From Eubacteriales bacterium OttesenSCG-928-K08 (lineage in GTDB: Bacteria; Bacillota; Clostridia; Christensenellales; CAG-138): a stretch of DNA of 64,000 nt. The stretch covers positions 1 to 64,000 of the forward strand of contig JAJDHH010000003.1 in the NCBI GenBank assembly GCA_030266105.1. Reading direction: 5' to 3'. This document shows positions 20,115-29,627 of the stretch, in pieces; within the stretch, counting starts at the first letter, position 1; each line of letters begins with the position of its first letter. The notes beneath the pieces were generated by a model. It worked only from the letters and a program-made list of their open reading frames with translations, ran no database searches and was not told the DNA's origin. A program made the position numbers and the translations under genes.

Positions 20115-20843
20115 CTAAAGCGGCGCAAGGCCCAGCTTCCACGTGCGCTTCATGAGCAAAAGCCCGATAATTCCCGCGCCAAGCACAATGGCAAAAAAGA
20201 GCAGCGTGTGTATTGTTGGCGGAAAAACCTTATCAATAAGCATTGCGCGCGAGCATTCGGCAACATAATAAAGCGGGTTCAGGCGCATTAAAAAAAGCAG
20301 CATTGATGAGCTGCTCGTAAAGGGCCAGGCTATAGGTGCCGTCCAAAAAATAAAGGGCAGAGCTATGCGCAGGCCGTTTTGCGTGGAATTTCCGGCTATT
20401 GGCAAAAACGCGCAAATGAAAAGCCCCTGGCCAGCTGCGCTTAATATGTTGCACAAAATAATATAGGGCAAAAATTTAAGCCCCTGCATGGGCATGCTGT
20501 AAAAAAGCGAAGCCACCAAACAAACGCACATCCAAACAAGCAGCGTGGGCAGTGCGCTTATAGCAAGGCCCGGCGCAAGCGAGATGGGGCTGTTGCGGTT
20601 AAGATACGCGCGGAATGCGCCCGGCTGGCCGGGCAGCTTGTGGAGTATTTCACTAAAATAAAACCACGGCGCTATCCCATAAAGCAAAAATAAGGGATAT
20701 GGAAAGTAACCCGTGTCCACCCGCCCGTTAAGCGCAAAAATCAGCGCCGCACAAAAAATAGCCTGCTCAAGCAGCTGCTCAAGTCGCTCGCTTATGGAGG
20801 CGTTCCACCACATATAATATGCAAACGTAAGCATGCGGGGCAT
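20115..20843 (-). CDS. ABC-2 type transporter permease (polysaccharide-export/TagG-like)
   Basis: Six hydrophobic segments, ABC-2 permease pattern LNPLYYVAECSRAMLID; RBS GAAAGGAGA before ATG 20843. Confidence 0.7.
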   Translation of the reverse strand: MPRMLTFAYYMWWNASISERLEQLLEQAIFCAALIFALNGRVDTGYFPYPLFLLYGIAPWFYFSEILHKLPGQPGAFRAYLNRNSPISLAPGLAISALPTLLVWMCVCLVASLFYSMPMQGLKFLPYIILCNILSAAGQGLFICAFLPIAGNSTQNGLRIALPFIFWTAPIAWPFTSSSSMLLFLMRLNPLYYVAECSRAMLIDKVFPPTIHTLLFFAIVLGAGIIGLLLMKRTWKLGLAPL

Positions 20844-20876
20844 GCGAAATCTCCTTTCAAGCTTCATTAAAAATAA

Positions 20877-20917
20877 AAAAACCTCCCGCCTAGCTTGTGC
20901 TTTGAGCGGGAAGTTAT
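20877..20917 (-). terminator. Terminator of xpt
   Basis: Minus strand ACTTCCCGC-loop-GCGGGAGGT followed by TTTTTTT. Confidence 0.75.
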
Positions 20918-20950
20918 GCTTACAAAAGTTATGTTAAACAAAAGAAATGG

Positions 20951-21529
20951 TTATTCTTCATCCCTGAAACGAATATGCTCGGGCGTTGCTTCCTCAACGA
21001 TAGCAAGCGATTTCAGGTTTACGCCCTGCTCTCTAAGCTTTGCGCCGCCCTGCTGGAAACCTTTTTCCACTGCGACGCCAACGCCCGCGAGGCTTGCGCC
21101 AGATTGAGTGACAATTTCAATGAGCCCGCGCAACGCCTCGCCATTCGCGAGAAAATCATCCACAATAAGCACATTGTCATTTTCGCAGAGCCACTGCTTG
21201 CTTAGCAATAAAGTCACTTTTTTCTTGTATGTGTAGGAATAAATGTCGCTTTTGAAAAGCCCGCCTTCGATATTATCACTTTTTGCTTTTTTGGCGAAAA
21301 CAAGCGGCACATTAAACTCAAGCGCCGTAATTGCGCCAAGCGCTATGCCCGAGGCCTCAACAGTTAAAATTTTTGTTATGTCCTCCTGCGGGAAAAGGCG
21401 GCGGAACTCCCTGGCGATCTCCCTCATGAGTGAAATATCAACCTGATGGTTCAAAAAGCCGTCGATTTTGATTATGTTGCCCGGAAGCACTTTGCCTTCC
21501 TTGCGAATTCGTTCCTGTAGCAGCCGCAT
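20951..21529 (-). CDS. xpt: Xanthine phosphoribosyltransferase
   Basis: NVLIVDDFLANGEALRGLIEIV PRPP site and Xpt-like N-terminus. Confidence 0.93.
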   Translation of the reverse strand: MRLLQERIRKEGKVLPGNIIKIDGFLNHQVDISLMREIAREFRRLFPQEDITKILTVEASGIALGAITALEFNVPLVFAKKAKSDNIEGGLFKSDIYSYTYKKKVTLLLSKQWLCENDNVLIVDDFLANGEALRGLIEIVTQSGASLAGVGVAVEKGFQQGGAKLREQGVNLKSLAIVEEATPEHIRFRDEE

Positions 21530-21690
21530 GAAAATACCTCATATATAATTGTAATAGATACATTATGGAACAACTTTACGCATAAAGCAACATTTTTGAG
21601 CTCAATCATTTGCTGGGGGCTTGAAGGCGAGGGCAATGTTTCTTATAATATACATTAAGAGGGGAATTAAGTTGGGAGGAAATTAGATTG

Positions 21691-22320
21691 ATGAATGGTC
21701 GTAAGGTATCAGAGGCAGTTGTAAGGCGACTTCCGCGTTACTATAGGCGTTTGGAGCTGCTCAAGCGAAAGGGTGTGGAGCGCATCTCCTCAAGCGAGCT
21801 TGCGCAGCAAATGAACCTTAACCCTTCGCAGGTGCGGCAGGATTTGAACTGTTTTGGCGGTTTTGGTCAGCAGGGTTATGGCTATCATGTCAGCACGCTT
21901 TTTGATGAGATTGCCAATATACTTGGCCTCACTCAGCAATACAAGCTTGTGATTGTCGGCGCGGGGAATATTGGCCAGGCGCTTGTGCAGTACGAGGGTT
22001 TCAGGCAGCAGGGCTTTATGGTTGTGGCGCTGTTTGATGTTAATGAAAAAATTGTTGGCAGCGAAATTGCGGGCCTGCCCGTGCTGCATGTGGATGAGCT
22101 AAAGCAATTTATCGAAGAGAACAATGTCGATATTGGCATCATTGCCGCGCGCAGGTCCGCCGCACAAGATATTGCGGACACAATGGCGGATGCGGGAATA
22201 CGAGGCATATGGAATTTTGTGCCGACGGATGTTACCGCAGACGTACCGCTTGAAAATGTGCATTTGAGCGACAGCATGCTGGTATTATCCTATCGCCTTA
22301 ACGAGCAGGGCGAAAAATAG
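21691..22320 (+). CDS. rex: Redox-sensing transcriptional repressor Rex
   Basis: RLPRYYRRLELL...SSELAQQMNLNPSQVRQDLNCFGGFGQQGYGY; Rossmann GAGNIGQAL. Confidence 0.97.
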   Translation: MNGRKVSEAVVRRLPRYYRRLELLKRKGVERISSSELAQQMNLNPSQVRQDLNCFGGFGQQGYGYHVSTLFDEIANILGLTQQYKLVIVGAGNIGQALVQYEGFRQQGFMVVALFDVNEKIVGSEIAGLPVLHVDELKQFIEENNVDIGIIAARRSAAQDIADTMADAGIRGIWNFVPTDVTADVPLENVHLSDSMLVLSYRLNEQGEK

Positions 22321-22388
22321 TTTATTCGTGCAACAAAAGTGCGAGTTTAGAGTTGCGCGGGCAAGCGTAAAACCGTATACTGTTTTTA

Positions 22389-22508
22389 GCAGAGTAAGCT
22401 GCATGCGTAAGCCATTTTAATGGCTTGGGCCGCACGGGGATGGGAAGTTGCCCCGGCGGGAAGAGGCAAGTGTCTTTTGCCCACGATGTGCTGCTGCGTC
22501 CGCTGCGC
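22389..22508 (+). ncRNA. Putative tetrahydrofolate (THF) riboswitch
   Basis: GCAGAGTA...GGGGATGGGAAGTTGCCCC...TGCGTCCGCTGC resembles THF riboswitch conserved blocks; directly upstream of a folT-like gene. Confidence 0.65.
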
Positions 22509-22577
22509 AATACGCCCTTGGCTGATTATGGTGCACTTTTAAAGTGCATGGCTTTAGGCATTTGCGCCCAACAATTC

Positions 22578-22603
22578 CCGGGCGTTATTTTTTTGCCGCC
22601 CGG
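22578..22603 (+). promoter_or_regulatory. RBS-proximal hairpin, possible expression platform
   Basis: CCGGGCG-loop-CGCCCGG ending 2 nt before the GGGAGG Shine-Dalgarno of the folT-like gene. Confidence 0.55.
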
Positions 22604-22615
22604 ATGGGAGGCGAC

Positions 22616-23158
22616 ATGATGCGTGTTCAATTTCAAACAAAACGGATTGTAGTTTGCGGCCTGCTGTGCGCAATTGGTGTTGTGCTTGGCGGGCTGCTTA
22701 GCGTTCCGGCATTTCCGCTTGGAGTGTATTCAGTAAAAATCAGCCTTGCTAACCTGCCGGTTATTCTTTCGGGCGTGCTGTTTGGGCCTTTATATGGTGC
22801 GATCGTTGGGGGGCTGACGGACTTTTTGCAGGCGCTTTTGTTCCCAAAAGGTGCGTTTGTGCCGTGGTTTACGCTTGTCAGCACATTATTTGGGCTTATC
22901 CCGGGTCTGTTTTTTCGTCATGGCGAAAAGGTTACATTCCCGCGCCTGGCGGCAGCCGTTGTAAGTGGGCAGGTGGTAGGCTCGCTTTTGCTCAACACAC
23001 TTTTGATGGTTTGGCTTTATGGCCTTCCTTTTTGGTCGCTTTTACCCACAAGGCTTATCAACCAATCCATCATGATTCCGTTGTTTGTGGTGATAATTTA
23101 CCTTCTTGTGCCGTTATTGGAACGGCATGGCGTTCGTTTTCCAAGGCAGGAACATTAA
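22616..23158 (+). CDS. folT: Folate-family ECF transporter S component
   Basis: Hydrophobic S-component with KISLANLPVILSGVLFGPLYGAIVGGLTDFLQ. Confidence 0.82.
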   Translation: MMRVQFQTKRIVVCGLLCAIGVVLGGLLSVPAFPLGVYSVKISLANLPVILSGVLFGPLYGAIVGGLTDFLQALLFPKGAFVPWFTLVSTLFGLIPGLFFRHGEKVTFPRLAAAVVSGQVVGSLLLNTLLMVWLYGLPFWSLLPTRLINQSIMIPLFVVIIYLLVPLLERHGVRFPRQEH

Positions 23159-23177
23159 AAAGGGCAGCGAGCTTTGC

Positions 23178-23207
23178 TTGACGCACATTGCTTTGCAACA
23201 GTATACT
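23178..23207 (+). promoter_or_regulatory. Predicted sigma-A promoter for the FtsA-like gene
   Basis: TTGACG-18 nt-TATACT. Confidence 0.55.
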
Positions 23208-23343
23208 ACATATAGATCGTTAAGTGGTTTCACCACTGTTTTTGAAGTTAACCACATGAAAAAGCAAGGGGCTTGTGATCCCTTGATAATCCATAAAGAA
23301 AAGCCGCCTAAAGTATGCGTGGCTTGGCTGTTTGGAGCACGGG

Positions 23344-25467
23344 ATGGAGCAGGGCAAACAAAATAAAAATGTATCGGTGAGCCAGGAAAACCGGCCGCCG
23401 CAAGAAAACATGCCTGCGCGGGCTATGCAAACGCAGGATATTGTATTTGCCCTGGATATTGGCACACGTACCGTTGTTGGTGTGGTTGGCAAGTGGGAGC
23501 AGCAGCGCTTCCGCGTAATTGCTTTTGAGCAGATGGAGCATCTTGGCCGTGCCATGGTGGATGGCCAGGTGGAGGACATAAAGCAGGTTGGTTCGCTCAT
23601 ACTTGCCGTTAAGCAAGCGCTTGAGGATCGGCTGAATATCAAGCTTACCCGTGTGGCAGTTGCCGCAGCGGGAAGAATGTTAAAAACCGTGCGCGCACGC
23701 GCCGAGCGTTTGATCGAACCACGCGCTGTTGCCAACCGCGAGCTTGTGGTGGGGCTTGAGGGCGAAGCTATTGAGCGCGCGCAGGCCATTATTTTGGAGG
23801 AGAACAAAAACGCGATGCTGTCGGGCGGGTTTTATTGCGCCGGATACAGCATCGTTCGCTATGAGCTCGATGGTCGGCCGATCTCAAATGTATTGGGTCA
23901 TTTTTGTTCACAGGCGGCAGTGGAGTTAATAGCGGCGTTTTTGCCAAACAGTGTTGTTGAAGGTTTATATGCCGCGGTGGATGCCGCGCAGCTGGAAATT
24001 GTCAGCTTAACGCTTGAACCAATTGCCGCCATGAATGTGTTAATCCCGCAGGAGCTGCGCCTTTTGAATTTGGCGCTTGTGGATATTGGCGCTGGAACAT
24101 CGGATATTGCAGTGTGCCGCGAGGGTTCCGTCTATTCCTATGAAATGGCGACTATCGCGGGCGATGAACTGACCGAGGCTATTATTCAAAAACTTCTTGT
24201 GGATTTTGAAACGGCCGAGCGGATTAAACGCACGCTAAACGAAAACAGTCAAGAGGATATCTCCTACACTAACATACTGGGCCTGGAGCTTAACGTGCCG
24301 CGCGTGGAGGTTATGGAGGTTGTGCGCCCGGCTATGGAAAGGCTTGCGGACACAGTTTCTGAAAAAATTCGCGCTTGCAATGGCGAGCCGCCCGCTGCCG
24401 TGTTTTTGATTGGCGGCGGCAGCCAAATTCCGGGTCTTGCGGAGCTGCTGGCCGAGCGTTTGCCGCTTGATTTAGCTAAAATTGCTGTGGGCGCGCGCCG
24501 CAGCCTCAAGAATGTCGATTTTGAAAAGTTTGAGCGGCTTAGCGGGCCGGAGTTTGTAACACCCTTAGGCATCGCGGTCACCGCACTTACTCAGGCGAGC
24601 TATCACTTTTTTGGCGTGAAGGTGAACGGCAAAAGCGTGCGCCTTCTTAGCACAAGCGTGATGCGCTGCATCGATGTGCTGATTATGGCAGGCTATCGCA
24701 CCACGCAAGTGATCGGCCAATCCGGTCGCAACCTGATTTTCAACTATAATGGAAAACGTATGCTTGTAAAAGGCGGCCTACCAAAGCACGCTGAGCTTCG
24801 CTGCAATGGAAAACCGGCAAATATAGATACGGGCGTGCGCCCGGGCGATATGATCGAAATCAGTCCCGCGCAAAATGGCGCGCCTGCTCACGCAACGATA
24901 CGCAGCGCGGCGATGCAGGCGGGGGATTGGAAGGAAGCCCAAAATGGGAGCGTAAAATTCCAGGGTGAAAAATATGCGCTTGGTTTAAACGCAAAAGCGA
25001 ATGGAAAAAGCGTAAATGCGGATTATATTATTGGGCAGCAGGATGATATTGAGGTTGATTTTTTGCTGACTGGAGGCGATATTTGCCGTGCGTATGGCCT
25101 GCCCCGTCAGGGTAAACAACTGTTGGCATCGCTTGCAGGTGGGGAGGCAAGGCCAATTAGCTTCATAACGCCATTACAAAACGGCATGGAACTTTTTATG
25201 GTTGATGAAGATGATGCTCAAAATCAGCAAGCCAGCTTTGAAAAAAAAGCGGACAAACCCGGCGTTGAGGTGCTGCTTAACGGAAAACCCTGCAAGGTTG
25301 CGCAAGGGGAAGAAGGCGCGCAGGTTATGCATGTGCTTGAGCATGCGGGCATCGATCTAGAGGCGCCGCAGGGGATCATACAAATACTGGTCAACGGTGA
25401 AGAAAGCGGCTTTATGCGCGAGCTTCACGAGGGTGATGTTGTTAATGTTGGCTGGAAGCCGCGTTAG
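23344..25467 (+). CDS. FtsA/PilM-like actin-fold protein with long C-terminal extension containing beta-grasp-like segments
   Basis: SHS2/FtsA-like FALDIGTRTVVGVVGK, DIGAGTSDIAV, VFLIGGGSQIPGL; C-terminus EVLLNGKPCKVAQ...VLVNGEE. Confidence 0.8.
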   Translation: MEQGKQNKNVSVSQENRPPQENMPARAMQTQDIVFALDIGTRTVVGVVGKWEQQRFRVIAFEQMEHLGRAMVDGQVEDIKQVGSLILAVKQALEDRLNIKLTRVAVAAAGRMLKTVRARAERLIEPRAVANRELVVGLEGEAIERAQAIILEENKNAMLSGGFYCAGYSIVRYELDGRPISNVLGHFCSQAAVELIAAFLPNSVVEGLYAAVDAAQLEIVSLTLEPIAAMNVLIPQELRLLNLALVDIGAGTSDIAVCREGSVYSYEMATIAGDELTEAIIQKLLVDFETAERIKRTLNENSQEDISYTNILGLELNVPRVEVMEVVRPAMERLADTVSEKIRACNGEPPAAVFLIGGGSQIPGLAELLAERLPLDLAKIAVGARRSLKNVDFEKFERLSGPEFVTPLGIAVTALTQASYHFFGVKVNGKSVRLLSTSVMRCIDVLIMAGYRTTQVIGQSGRNLIFNYNGKRMLVKGGLPKHAELRCNGKPANIDTGVRPGDMIEISPAQNGAPAHATIRSAAMQAGDWKEAQNGSVKFQGEKYALGLNAKANGKSVNADYIIGQQDDIEVDFLLTGGDICRAYGLPRQGKQLLASLAGGEARPISFITPLQNGMELFMVDEDDAQNQQASFEKKADKPGVEVLLNGKPCKVAQGEEGAQVMHVLEHAGIDLEAPQGIIQILVNGEESGFMRELHEGDVVNVGWKPR

Positions 25468-25480
25468 GAGGATGGATTGC

Positions 25481-25936
25481 ATGGAGGAACAGCAAAACGA
25501 AACATACCTGAGCGTTTGGTTAAACGGGCAGCTTTATTGCCTTGCTGCGCAGTATGTTGTGCAGATTATGGCTGTGCCTGAAATTGTGCCTGTGCCCGAG
25601 TTTCCGCCCTATGCTTATGGTGTGGCGAACATTCGAAATGAGATTGTGCCCGTGTTGAGCACCAGAAAGCTTCTGGGTATGCCTCACGGAGAATTTGATG
25701 GGCGAACATGCGTGATTTTTGCATCAGTCCAAGGCAGGCAGGTGGGTTTTGTCGTCGATTCAGTTTATGAAGTCTGCACGATCGATAACTCGCAGATGCT
25801 TCCTGTTCCGGCTGTAGGTGGTGTGCAATACCGTTTTGTGGATGGCATGTGCAAGCAAAAGGATACTATTTTGCTGCGCCTGGCGGTGGATAGCATGCTC
25901 TCCCCTGATGAGCTTGCGCAGTTGGACTTAAAATGA
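25481..25936 (+). CDS. cheW: CheW-like chemotaxis coupling protein
   Basis: CheW fold: YLSVWLNGQLYCLAAQYVVQIM...GVANIRNEIVPVLSTRKLLGM. Confidence 0.88.
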   Translation: MEEQQNETYLSVWLNGQLYCLAAQYVVQIMAVPEIVPVPEFPPYAYGVANIRNEIVPVLSTRKLLGMPHGEFDGRTCVIFASVQGRQVGFVVDSVYEVCTIDNSQMLPVPAVGGVQYRFVDGMCKQKDTILLRLAVDSMLSPDELAQLDLK

Positions 25937-27252
25937 TGCAGGATAGTATTTATGCGCTATCCACCCCGGCGGGTGGGGCGATTGCGCTAATCCGCGCCAG
26001 TGGCCCGTTATGTGCCGATGCTGTTAGGGGGCTTACAGGGCGGGCGCTGATGAATAACCCAAGGTATATGACACGCGCAGTATTGACTTGGGAAGGCAGT
26101 GTTATTGATGAGGCGATGGTCGTGTGCTTTTGTGCGCCCAAGAGCTACACCGGCGAGGATATGCTGGAGCTGCACTGCCACGGCTCCAAGGCTGTCATAA
26201 AAAAGGTTTTTGCGGCGCTTGAGCAATGCGGGCTGCGCCCGGCGGAGCCGGGCGAATTTACACGGCGAGCCTTTTTAAACGGCAAGCTTGATCTTTCGCA
26301 GGCAGAGGCCGTGATGGATATTATTCAGGCCGAGGCGGATCAATCCGCACGGGCGGCGCTCGATCAGCTTCAAGGTAGGCTTAGCCATGAAATCCAGGCA
26401 ATCGAGCAGATGCTTTATGAAGCGTTAAGCGGCATAAGCGCGGCGATCGACTATCCGGATGAAATGGATGAGGATGTGTTTTTTAGCCTGCCGGGTACAC
26501 TAACTACTGCAAGGGATAGGCTTAGCGAGCTGATTGAGCAGGGCATGCAAGGCCGCGTGCTTAGGGAAGGTTTTCGTGTGGTGCTGCTTGGGGCGCCCAA
26601 CGTGGGCAAAAGTAGCCTCCTAAATGCACTTTTAGGTTATGACAGAGCGATTGTAACCGCGCAGGCAGGCACAACGCGCGACACATTGGAGGAAACGCTG
26701 CTGCTGGATGGATATCCGTTTTTGCTAACGGATACGGCAGGGCTCAGGCAAAGCGAAGATGATGCGGAGCGGGAAGGAATAGCCCGAACAGAACGCGCGC
26801 TTGATGGCGCGGATGCGGCGCTGCTGCTGCTGGATGGTTCTGTGCCCTTGCAGGAGGATTTAGAAGAGCTTCTTGTAAGAACGGAAGGGATAAAGAGCCT
26901 GCTGCTGCGAACTAAGATAGATATTCCCTCACAATGGGATTGGAACGAGCTTTTAAAAGGGCGCAAGTGCTTGGATATCAGCGCAAAAACGGGCGAGGGC
27001 CTGCAGGCGCTAAGGGAAGCGCTGGTTTTAATGGCGGGGCCTTTAGCCGACGCATATGTCACTAACAGGCGGCATATTAAGGCGCTCAAACAGGCACAGC
27101 TTTCTGTGGAGCAGGCGCTTATTGCGCAGGATGCGGATTGCGCCTCAACGGATATCAGGGATGCGCTTGTGAGCTTGGGTGAAATAACGGGAAGCACGGT
27201 GGACGATCAGGTGATCGAACAAATATTTGCAAGGTTTTGTGTAGGAAAGTAA
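25933..27252 (+). CDS. mnmE: tRNA modification GTPase MnmE
   Basis: DSIYALSTPAGGAIALIRASGP, GAPNVGKSSLLNALLG, C-terminal FCVGK. Confidence 0.97.
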   Translation: MMQDSIYALSTPAGGAIALIRASGPLCADAVRGLTGRALMNNPRYMTRAVLTWEGSVIDEAMVVCFCAPKSYTGEDMLELHCHGSKAVIKKVFAALEQCGLRPAEPGEFTRRAFLNGKLDLSQAEAVMDIIQAEADQSARAALDQLQGRLSHEIQAIEQMLYEALSGISAAIDYPDEMDEDVFFSLPGTLTTARDRLSELIEQGMQGRVLREGFRVVLLGAPNVGKSSLLNALLGYDRAIVTAQAGTTRDTLEETLLLDGYPFLLTDTAGLRQSEDDAEREGIARTERALDGADAALLLLDGSVPLQEDLEELLVRTEGIKSLLLRTKIDIPSQWDWNELLKGRKCLDISAKTGEGLQALREALVLMAGPLADAYVTNRRHIKALKQAQLSVEQALIAQDADCASTDIRDALVSLGEITGSTVDDQVIEQIFARFCVGK

Positions 27253-27268
27253 CGGGGGGATTTTTATC

Positions 27269-27667
27269 GTGATGATGCTTGAGGAAATGCAAAAAAAGTT
27301 TACTATGTTTCCGGGTGACAAGTACATCCATGAAATACGCACGCTTTTGGGTGAAGAGATTGCCTCACACCCGGAGGATGGCTGCACGGATGAGCTTCGT
27401 TTTTTGTGCTATTTGCTTTTTTACATCGGCAAGGTAGAGGATTGCGAGATTATCTGGAAAGCAAAAAGCATAAGCATGGATACGAGCATTATGATTGACG
27501 TTGGTCTGCTTTTTGGCGCCGGTTATGAGGCAACAATGGAGTATATCGAAGATAAGCCGCACATGGCGGGCATGCGATATTATATGGAGGAATACAACGC
27601 AACGGTTGATGAGCCGATCGTTCGCGATGAAACCTTACATCTGTTCCTGATTTACTTTGGAATGTAA
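27269..27667 (+). CDS. Hypothetical protein (132 aa)
   Basis: Uninterrupted ORF co-directional with mnmE; no family recognised. Confidence 0.6.
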   Translation: MMMLEEMQKKFTMFPGDKYIHEIRTLLGEEIASHPEDGCTDELRFLCYLLFYIGKVEDCEIIWKAKSISMDTSIMIDVGLLFGAGYEATMEYIEDKPHMAGMRYYMEEYNATVDEPIVRDETLHLFLIYFGM

Positions 27668-27880
27668 GCGTTAAGCCGCTTTATTTGCTGAGCGCCGATA
27701 AAAACAGTTAAGCCGCCGGATGCGTTATATATTATGTATTCTCGGCGAGTATCTATCATTCACAAAACAATCAAGCTATACTGAATATGCAGGATTCACA
27801 GCGCATACCTGCATAGTTTGTTTTCCTTTTTTGTTGCGCTGTGTGCGCGGATTTGTATGATATAAAGGAGGTCGGTTCAT

Positions 27881-29608
27881 TTGAAACAGCTGATGTTAGG
27901 CAACGAGGCGATTGCCCGTGGCGTATACGAAGCGGGCGTTAAGGTCGCTTCTGCGTACCCAGGCACGCCAAGTACCGAAATCAACGAGAACGTTGCAAAC
28001 TATCCGGAGGTGTACTCCGAGTGGGCGCCAAACGAAAAGGTGGCCGTGGAAGTCGCGCTGGGCGCGGCAATCGCTGGCGGGCGAAGCATGGCTTGCATGA
28101 AGCACGTGGGCCTGAATGTTGCGGCTGATCCGTTCTTTACCGCGACTTACACCGGCATAAACGCCGGCATGGTTGTTGTCGTTGCGGATGATCCGGGGAT
28201 GCACTCATCACAAAACGAGCAGGATACCCGCATGCTGGCAGCTGCCTCACATGCGCCGGTGCTTGATCCTTCCAACTCTCAGGAGTGCAAGGATTTTATG
28301 AAGGTAGCGTATGAAATCAGCGAAAAATACGATACTCCCGTTATCGTGCGCCTGACAACACGCATCGCGCACGCGCGCACGGTGGTCGAACTGGGCGAGC
28401 GCGAGGAGCGCGAGCTGGTCGATTACAAAAAGGATCCCCGCAAGTATGTTTCCATGCCGGGCAATATGATCGGCCGCCACGTTGTGGTGGAAGCACGCGA
28501 AAAGCAGATGATTGCCGACGCGAGCGAGATGGAAATCAACCGCATCGAATGGGGGGATAAAAAGCTGGGCGTTATAACGAGCGGCGCCGCTTATAACTAC
28601 GTGAAAGAAGCTTTGCCGCAGGCCTCGGTTTTGAAGCTGGGCATGGCTTATCCGTTGCCTGAGAAGCTAATTCGCGATTTTGCATTTGAAGTTGAAGAGC
28701 TTGTTATCATCGAAGATATGGAGCCATTCTACGAGAATGCCATTAAGGCGATGGGCCTTGAGTGCTATGGCAAGGAGCTTACCGGCGTGCAGGGCGAGCT
28801 TTTTGCAAGGAAGGTCGCCGCAAAGTTTGCAGGCGCCCCCGAGCCCGGCCCGATGACCACACAAAACATCCCCGTGCGCCCGCCGGTGCTTTGCCCCGGC
28901 TGCCCGCACCGCGGTTTGTTCTACATTCTTAACAAGCTTAAGCTGACGGTCGCATCCGACATCGGTTGCTACACGCTGGGCGCGCTTGCGCCGCTGGCGG
29001 CTGTTGACACCTGCATCTGCATGGGCGCTTCAATAAGCATGGCGCACGGCTTTGAAAAAGCGCGTGGCCGCGAGCAGGCAAGAAAGACCGTTGGCGTGCT
29101 GGGCGACAGCACATTCTGCCACAGCGGCATGACTGGGCTGCTCAACATGATGTACAATAGATCCGTCGGCACGATTATTGTTGCGGACAACTCCATCACC
29201 GGCATGACCGGCCACCAAAACAATCCGCTTAACGGCCTGGATATCCACGGAAATCCCGCGCCGCAGCTGGATTTGGAAATGCTCTGCAAAGCGATGGGCA
29301 TTAACCATGTAGTGGTTGTTGATCCGTTCGACACGAAAGAGCTTGAGCGGGTTGTTAAGGAAGAAACCAACCGCGATGAGCTATCCGTCATCATTTCACG
29401 CCGCCCATGTGCGCTTATCATTAAGCCCACAGGCGCGCTTATGAAGTGTAATGAGGAAAAATGCAAAAACTGTGGCATGTGCATGAAGATTGGCTGCCCG
29501 GCAATCCGCAAAACGGAAACGGGCGTGTATGTCGATCAAACCCAGTGCGTAGGCTGCGGCCTGTGCAGCCGCGTGTGCCCGTTTGGCGCCATGCAGCTGT
29601 CCAACTGA
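27881..29608 (+). CDS. iorA: Indolepyruvate ferredoxin oxidoreductase alpha subunit
   Basis: TPP enzyme; CPGCPHRG, C-terminal CKNCGMCMKIGCP and CVGCGLCSRVCP; TTG start after AAGGAGG. Confidence 0.95.
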   Translation: MKQLMLGNEAIARGVYEAGVKVASAYPGTPSTEINENVANYPEVYSEWAPNEKVAVEVALGAAIAGGRSMACMKHVGLNVAADPFFTATYTGINAGMVVVVADDPGMHSSQNEQDTRMLAAASHAPVLDPSNSQECKDFMKVAYEISEKYDTPVIVRLTTRIAHARTVVELGEREERELVDYKKDPRKYVSMPGNMIGRHVVVEAREKQMIADASEMEINRIEWGDKKLGVITSGAAYNYVKEALPQASVLKLGMAYPLPEKLIRDFAFEVEELVIIEDMEPFYENAIKAMGLECYGKELTGVQGELFARKVAAKFAGAPEPGPMTTQNIPVRPPVLCPGCPHRGLFYILNKLKLTVASDIGCYTLGALAPLAAVDTCICMGASISMAHGFEKARGREQARKTVGVLGDSTFCHSGMTGLLNMMYNRSVGTIIVADNSITGMTGHQNNPLNGLDIHGNPAPQLDLEMLCKAMGINHVVVVDPFDTKELERVVKEETNRDELSVIISRRPCALIIKPTGALMKCNEEKCKNCGMCMKIGCPAIRKTETGVYVDQTQCVGCGLCSRVCPFGAMQLSN

Positions 29609-29627
29609 GAAAGGAGCGTGTAAGTAT

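Noticed and set aside
21530-21690. Purine riboswitch upstream of xpt
   Set aside because: Minus-strand leader lacks the conserved purine aptamer core and loop sequences
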